A DNA stretch of 64,000 nt from Porites lobata (taxonomy: Eukaryota; Cnidaria; Anthozoa; Scleractinia; Poritidae). The notes below the pieces were generated by a model that was not told where the DNA came from, ran no database searches, and was given only the letters and a program-made list of their open reading frames with translations. Of the stretch, positions 58,001-64,000 are shown one piece after another. How positions within the stretch are numbered: the stretch's first letter is position 1; every line of letters starts with the position of its first letter. The stretch is from NCBI GenBank assembly GCA_942486035.1, contig CALNXK010000184.1, positions 62,001 through 126,000 of the forward strand. Direction: 5' to 3'. The translations under genes and the position numbers were made by a program.

Positions 58001-61000
58001 ATTCCCGGATTCCAGAATCCGAGTTACTTTCAATGAGGCGAAGTTTAAAAGTGGGTTTACCTGTGTTGGGTCTATATGGATCTTACGAGACAGCCAGTGA
58101 CCGTCAGCGCAGAACTGTCTTCTGGAGTCTCGCGAATGAAGCTGACGAACAAGACTTGTAACATCCTACAAACAGGAAAAAAAAAGGGCTCTTGGTTGGA
58201 GGTAAATATGGACGCTAACCTACAAAGTCCTTCATTTGCTTTCTATGGTAACGATGAAGGGAATGAATGTTGTTAATGATCGCGACAATTTCACTTGGTG
58301 AGTGCCTCCTTTATTCTGACAATCGTTGTCTTTAGCCCATCGGAGAGCTTGTTTATTTCAAGCAAGTTTGAGGCAATCAGTGCACATGAAGATTAATCAA
58401 TACAGTCTATCTTTTAAGAATAACGGGGAGGGGAGGGGGCTTAATAACTTTCTTTCCCTAAAAAAGGCGGGGGCTTGTAAGAGAGAAGTGGGGGGGCTTA
58501 TCCGGCAGAGAATTTTCGGTGAGAGAAGATATTAAAAGAAGAAATTAGATGATTGTCTTATAGGATAGAAGATAAACACAGTGGCGTAAAAAGAGCGCAA
58601 GATCACCAGTATATAATGTACGGCTTGGTTTGCCCTTAACTAGAAGGAGATTTTCTGGATTCCTTTTGATGTGACGGTTTGGTCGCGTGCCAGAAATGTA
58701 ATATATCCAACCTAAGTGTAAAATATCTCGAAATATTTACAAATCCGTTAAAAATTCATATAGCGCTAACCTAGTCTACGAAGTCTTTTTTGAAATCGAG
58801 AGCACGCTACAAAGCTATACCCCAGAAGAAATACGGGACGCTCCTATGAACCCACCTCCTTCCAACGCTAATGGGTTTTGGTCTGAATAATTTCTGTACA
58901 TAGAAGAGGTAAGTAACACACCTTTAAAAGCTTAATCCATTTTTGTTTGGGATAAAATTCGTCACTTTTCAGGAGCGCAGATTTGGCTCCTACGCTTTTC
59001 ATGGCAGCGAGATATTGCCCGGTAAACGTCGGACTGGTCTCTGGGTAAATAATCTCGATGATTCCTGTCGCCACATTGCACAGTATGGAAGACATGCTCT
59101 CCATTTCCTTGAGAGAAAATGGCATGAATGAACTTCTTTGACCTACAAAACAGAGGAAAAAGAATTGTTGGCTTTCACTGCCACGCAAACAAAATTAAAA
59201 GCCTTTGATTAAAAGTAAATAATATGTAAAAGGACGGTTGATTTATTAATATCATAGGTGAAAATTTACGCCTTAATTTTGGCGCGAAAGTTCAGCGTTA
59301 ATTTATACCAAAATCACAACGTTCCGTAAATCTCAAAAATGACGTTAACGTTTAAAATGTTATGAATGAAGTTCCGGGCATTAAAAGTCGCTTTAAAAAA
59401 CCAAGATGGCGTTAACGTTTAAAATGTTTTTGTCTCAAAATTCTGTTATAAACTTAACTGAATGAATTTAAACTCTAAACTTTTCATTAAAAAACCCACG
59501 ACGCCATTTTGTCAAAAATACACAGTATGCAAAGAAAGTCACATCAAGAAGGATCCTATCACTGGTATTTTGTCTAAAAATTCAACAAAATTTTATAAAC
59601 TTAACTGAGCCAAAATTTTAACTAATCGAGGCGGGGGAGCTGAAGAACTTTTCAAAACAAGAATTATATATAGATGGACTAAATAAAAACCCTACAATAC
59701 AGAAATAGAGTTTAAACTAACATAAAACAAAAAACAAAAACCCATGATTATACTAAATTTTAAATAACGTTAACGTTGAAACTTTAGAAAGATCGTTATT
59801 TTCCTCTTTAGGGGCTAATGGATTTTGCTATCAAGAAGATAACAAAACAAATAGAAAAAAGCAGAAGGAACTAAACATCAGAAATTTACGTTTACCTTGC
59901 CCTAAACACGATCTTAATCACGTGATTCGTGATTCGGCAAGTGCTGTTTTTTTGGGGAAATTCAAATTACAGAAGGATTGTAATCAATCCTGCTAATGAA
60001 AAAGGGTTTTGGGGCTAGTTGAAATGACTTGTGGGCTAGTACATGCTAGCTACAGCTTGCCCGAATGGCAGGCTGTTACACTGACTTTCTTTGCACCCTG
60101 TAAAAGGAAATCATAGGCAATAGTCATCACATACAAACACACTCGCAAAGATTAATCTGTCAGGTTTTTCATGTCCCACATAATTGGTGTTCTTCGGATC
60201 GCGTGCACTATTATTACACATCACTCCCCTACAAGAAACAAACAAACAAAATGATAACCGCCATCTTACCGTCTTCTCCATAAAACTCGTTATCGTGAAC
60301 AGAAAAGAGAGCATTGCTCAACAAAGACGACAACAGAGACAGCAATGGGGTAATGGCACCAGCCTCCTGCATCGAAAGATTTGTTCCACGTGATAACAGC
60401 TCTAACAAAGAAACTTCTTTTCTGAAATGCAAAAGTAGTTGTTTAAGGGCCTGTTTACATGAAGGTGGGGGACCCCAGGTAGGTGAGGTAACATGTGGCG
60501 GGTTACCTCACCTAACATGTAAACGTGATCACATTAAAGTGAGAGATTATATGGACAGGCGGGCTACCCCACCTAAGCGGGTTACCTCCCCTATCTGGGG
60601 TACCCCACCTCCATGTAAACAGGCCCTAATTAAATACCTTGATAACGATGCAACAAAGTATGTGACAAGGAACACAAAAGGTATGCCCATGACTTGAGCG
60701 CGCTCGTGAGTATTCAGATGAAAGAAAGAATAAAATAAAATAAAAGACCACCTTCAGTATAACTCTATGAAGCACGGGTGTGACGAAGCGCGCGTGAAGT
60801 ATAGCATAACACACTGAAGTTGTCTGGTCTATCGCAGTGTGCGCACTATATAACAGTTTTGTCAAAAGAAAAAAAAACTCACCCCGTACTTGTAAATACA
60901 GTTGCAGACTGTACATTGCGCCAGAGTTCTCTTACGAAGACGGGGTTTAAAGCCAGAGTATAGAGAAGCCTAAAAAGACAAAAGTAGGTCAAACAAAGAA

Positions 61001-61956
61001 AGAAGGACTACTTGGATCGACAAAAGACGAATCTACGAGAAAATAATGGCCAGAGGCACGAATCTCGAAAGTCCGGATGATTAGCAGGCCTGGAAAACCA
61101 TTGCTATTTACATTCAAGGTAGAAGTTTCAATAGTTTTGCAGATAATATGATAAAAATATCAGTTCACAAAACAGATTGGACTGACTTGTTACCTAGGAC
61201 ACGTCAGTGCCATTATTCTTTAGATTTTGACTTAAATATTTGACTTCGGGCCTGAAAAGTTACTAGAACCATCGAGAAATGGGCCCCAGAACATACACTA
61301 GGAAAGATTCAGTACATACTGTGTGCACTAAATGGCAAACCCTGAAACTCTGAAACATTTAGTTCCCAGTTTATCACGCACAGATTCAAAGCCGTTGAAT
61401 GCCAGCTTAAATTGTATTTTCAACATGTTGGCCGGTATTATTTCCTGGGCTTAATAACCTACGATGCAATATATTGGGACTAAAAATCGCAAACTGTTTA
61501 GCGAGTGTACTGAAGCATTCGCCGCCACGATCCTTGACGACCCAATCGTCCAGGGGAAAAAATAATTCTTCTTGAGTGAGTACGTAAGACCAAAATGACC
61601 CGACCACAGTTGCAGAGCTGCAAATAATAATATTTCTTGAAAGAACATATTTCCAGCTCAGTCGCCGTTTTAGTCGGACAAAAAAAATGTGGTCAAACTC
61701 AATCACGGACGCATTAGTTGTGTTTCAAGAAAATTATGCATGGTGCCGTAGGAGCAATCGTAGGCGTAGGATTCCTAGGTTGACTGTTGCCTAGTCCCTA
61801 GGCTTCATTATACCGCGCGGCCAAAGCGTTCCGGGTCACGTGGTCCAAGTGAAGAAGTGAATTGACCGAGAGGGACTGGGAAAACGCCGGACATGCACTA
61901 GGCAAGGTTGACTGATTACTGCCAACCATTCACTACAGATATATTTTTATATTTAT

Positions 61957-62010
<54 letters not shown>

Positions 62011-62687
62011 TTTATACGACCATTCATATGACCTCAAGTTACAGTATCATTCTTTTGCGAAATGATACTTTTTGGTATTCATTCCGTCCGAACATCGTGT
62101 CCGACCACAGTTAGACATCGTCGAGCATGGGCCAATTTTTGGGCATTGTTCGTTGGTCGACTCTAGTTCGCAGCTTACAGTTGATTATTTTGTTTACATA
62201 GCTAACTAACCACTGCACCAGTCAATCATGGACAAGCAGTAAGTAAACGAAACGTTGCAATTTTAACAACTCAGATAACTACATCACGAGACAAACAAGA
62301 ATTTTCCTCCGTGTGGTCGTTCTGGGAAATGGAGTTACTACAAACCTTGTCTTATGGATGGGTAGCCTGTTCTCTGACATCAAGAAATGGCATATGTTAC
62401 AAAGTGCAGTTATGACTTCTGATTCATGTACCACTCCGGTGTGCCTAGAAATGATTTTAAAAATTACGTCAACTGCTTTATTCCTAGAGTGAGATATAGT
62501 GAGATGGTTTTCCATTATATACTTCTTTTGCATTCTACCTTTTGCATCTTATGGTGTTACCATTCAAACGAAAAAAAGTCAGTATACTAGTTGGTATGTA
62601 CCTTGTCACAAGAGATTCCAAGGCCTTGACATGCTCCTTTGAATCAAGAACATCCAAACATTTTTCTCGAAGGATTTCAAGTGCAGG
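48856..62687 (-). CDS. UBE3C: UBE3C, HECT-type E3 ubiquitin ligase, 3' part (19 exons, C-terminal 694 residues)
   Basis: Exons in transcript order: 62687-62602, 62483-62346, 60969-60883, 60421-60270, 59142-58922, 58165-58061, 57076-57046, 56748-56642, 55960-55819, 54896-54809, 54302-54209, 53899-53837, 53117-52993, 52714-52624, 51905-51807, 51313-51224, 50595-50529, 49823-49693, 49023-48856. All phases agree, total 2085 nt. UBE3C extends ubiquitin chains on proteasome-bound substrates. Matching segments include HDNEFYGEDGQRSSFMPFSL, DSRRQFC...HWLS, GVDGGGIF, HFLGRMLGKALYENMLVELP, NFTVVNNDLGE, VVELKPGG and FVTSCSR.PLLGFK. The HECT catalytic Cys (ASTCMNLLKLPEY; codon 48955-48957) lies 33 residues from the end FELS, as in human UBE3C. 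The first roughly 400 residues (including any IQ motif) are outside the window. UBE3B is less likely, since it ends differently and has a longer insertion before the Cys. Confidence 0.95.
50915..51177. repeat. (AATC)n-rich microsatellite in a UBE3C intron
   Basis: Imperfect tandem AATC/AATTA units over about 260 bp. Confidence 0.9.
53648..53815. repeat. (AATA/AATG)n microsatellite in a UBE3C intron
   Basis: Imperfect AAATAAAT and GAATGAAT units. Confidence 0.85.
54945..55312. mobile_element. possible MITE in a UBE3C intron
   Basis: Starts AAGGCCCCGTTCGTATCGAG and ends CTTCATGTAAACTGGTCTT, a diverged inverted pair. The interior has CCGGGTCAC and GCCGGGCCAACTT phrases. The ends resemble those of the 60446 element. 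Confidence 0.4.
56137..56551. mobile_element. MITE built of repeated GGAGTTA/TAACTCC phrases
   Basis: ACAGTAATTTTTAGGGAGTTA mirrored by AACTCCTTGAAAATTACTGT. Inside, more than ten GGAGTTA/TAACTCC and GGGGTCATTTTTACTCC phrases alternate on both strands. Confidence 0.75.
57046..57076 (-). CDS. UBE3C: UBE3C 31-nt microexon
   Basis: ATGCAGATTGATGG... encodes MQIDGFLNEE plus one base. It sits between a strong pyrimidine-rich acceptor (CGTCTACCTCCCACAG) and the donor GAAG|GTACGT. It is needed to keep the frame between the exon ending HIDPTQ and the exon beginning with VEVEGAPK. A longer reading frame through the acceptor exists but runs into a stop upstream and breaks the phase. Confidence 0.75.
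57518..58025. repeat. GGATTCC-phrase interspersed repeat
   Basis: AGACAGTCTTGAATTCTGGATT at the left and many GGATTCCGGATT phrases, related to 23221-23400. It lies in a UBE3C intron. Confidence 0.55.
60446..60627. mobile_element. 182-bp MITE with AGGGCCTGTTTACATG ends
   Basis: AGGGCCTGTTTACATGAAGG mirrors CCTCCATGTAAACAGGCCCT. The interior has several GGTTACCTCACCT phrases on both strands. It lies in a UBE3C intron. Confidence 0.85.
61945..62010. repeat. (TTA)n microsatellite
   Basis: About 20 TTA units in a UBE3C intron. Confidence 0.9.
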
Positions 62688-62777
62688 CTGTGGGCAAAGA
62701 AACGACAACAGTCGTTACCACATGCATCAATAAAGGTAACGAGATACCACGAGACATATGTAAGGATATCACTTATA

Positions 62778-62968
62778 AGTAAAATCCAACTAGTGGTCTA
62801 TTATAAATGCTGCGTTCTGATTGGTTGAGCTACTACTTGGCTATATGTTATAGCCTATTAGTAGCGAAAAGCGCGGGCTTTTTGGCGGCAAAAAAGGATT
62901 AAAGTCTAGCTTTTAACTAGCTAATTTTTTTATTCTCGATATTTTTGACCAACTAGTTGGATTTTACT
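62778..62968. mobile_element. 191-bp MITE, AGTAAAATCCAACTAGT ends
   Basis: AGTAAAATCCAACTAGT mirrors ACTAGTTGGATTTTACT. It lies just upstream of the first visible UBE3C exon. Confidence 0.75.
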
Positions 62969-64000
62969 AAAACAATAATTCCTCTCGCCCTCATGGCCTC
63001 TGAGTCAACAGCCTATTCGGCCTGCGGCCCGGCTATTGACTCGGAGCCCATTCGGGCTCGAGGAAGAATTGTTAATGATCATAACACATTTCTAAATGTC
63101 AGATTATATCATTATATCAAGTACGAACATTGCAAAATATATGTGCAGGAGAGTAATATAACCAAGAAAACGTTTAGGAGGTTCGCAGGGTTCAAAGTAA
63201 AATCACAGCTTTTAGTCTGAATCTGTGGGCTTTTTTCGTGTGAAGGCCTATTTTTGCCCGGCTGCAATAATGAATCACTTTTTTTTCACTTTCTGCGATT
63301 TGCGTGTATGACACTTGACAAAAATCTTAGTGAATCTTCGTTTGGCGTATACGTCAAATGGCAGACGTCAGATTCAAGTTGAGAATTTCTCAAATTGAAA
63401 AATGAGCAGACAAAAACTGTCGCAAATAATCGTTACTAATTGACCTGGCACGAAACATGCAAAAAAGTGACGTCAACCGTTTTCCGTAAATCCGGATGTT
63501 TTTTAGCACGGAGATCTTATCCCTCCGTTTTCGAGAAAACACGCGTCCACAAGCAGCGTATCCCGTCCACGCGAAAGCGCTAGAACAATTGAAATACGAC
63601 TGCACGCTTTACAGAGCATGCGAAATACTTCTAGTATATGGTGTATGACATCATCGTATTCGAAAACCACCGTTTTCGTCCGTCCACAAGTAAACGATGA
63701 GTCGGCGTTTTCAAAAATCTCCATTCTGGAGAGCGTTTTTGAAAAAGGGCGTTTTCGGTGACCGTTTTCACCGGATAAGTGTGGACGATAGGCCAAACCG
63801 GAGGAAAAAATCCCCATTTTTAAACAAAAACTGATACGTAGTCGTCGGGGCCTAAATCTCTCTACTGATTGTAAACCACATGTACTTGTAAGGGCGCCTT
63901 CCATTTGTCAGATTTGACCCGCCAGACCATTCCCGTCGAAAAGAGAATTTCACTTTTAATCAAAACTATCCAACCAGTTCAGTCAAATCCCAAATAGTAT
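62969..64000. other. UBE3C intron or flank, repeat at 63485-63795
   Basis: No further UBE3C exon is recognisable. 63485-63795 is an interspersed repeat with CCGTTTTCG and GCGTTTTC phrases on both strands and GTCCACAAG motifs. Confidence 0.5.

Noticed and set aside
61407..61706. 99-codon - strand frame between UBE3C exons
   Set aside because: No UBE3C match, and the flanking exons already join in phase without it.

Overview
The window is animal nuclear DNA, AT-rich, intron-containing and full of small inverted-repeat transposons, LINE scraps and satellite-like repeats. The gene content (tandem-avidin genes, intronless class A GPCRs close together, spliced WDR83OS and UBE3C with standard GT-AG introns) and the repeat style point to an anthozoan cnidarian, most likely a stony coral. 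That assignment is inference from the style of the sequence; no species marker is visible.

Layout. About 1-5.3 kb is repeat-rich DNA with a 990-bp inverted-repeat transposon inside a block that recurs at 27-28 kb. From 5.36 to 41 kb lies a family of two-domain avidin-like genes on the + strand. Gene A has exon 1 at 5359-5575 and exon 2 at 21283-22133. Copy B is an exon 2 only, at 28321-29054. Gene C is compact and complete, 38392-40853. The 15.7-kb intron of gene A holds several inverted-repeat elements and a higher-order tandem array of about 1.4-kb units (about 11.8-19.5 kb). Among the avidin genes sit an intact GPCR (32329-33336) and its broken duplicate (25181-26186), carried on a 2.5-kb duplicated block. 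A second GPCR subtype is at 45818-46840, with a partial broken copy just upstream. WDR83OS (Asterix) runs on the - strand (38207 down to 35689), head to head with avidin gene C across 184 bp. From 62687 down to 48856 the - strand carries 19 exons encoding the C-terminal 694 residues of the HECT ubiquitin ligase UBE3C; its 5' end lies beyond the right edge.

How it fits together. The two housekeeping genes (UBE3C, WDR83OS) are collinear, well-spliced and clearly under constraint. The avidin and GPCR genes between them have been duplicated, partly lost and reshuffled, and repeats mark many of the breaks. The most interesting item is the avidin cluster: secreted, probably membrane-anchored proteins with two avidin barrels in one chain. 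Most biotin-contact residues are kept in gene C, and there is selective loss of contacts in domain 1 of gene A. I cannot tell from sequence alone whether such tandem avidins have been described in corals.
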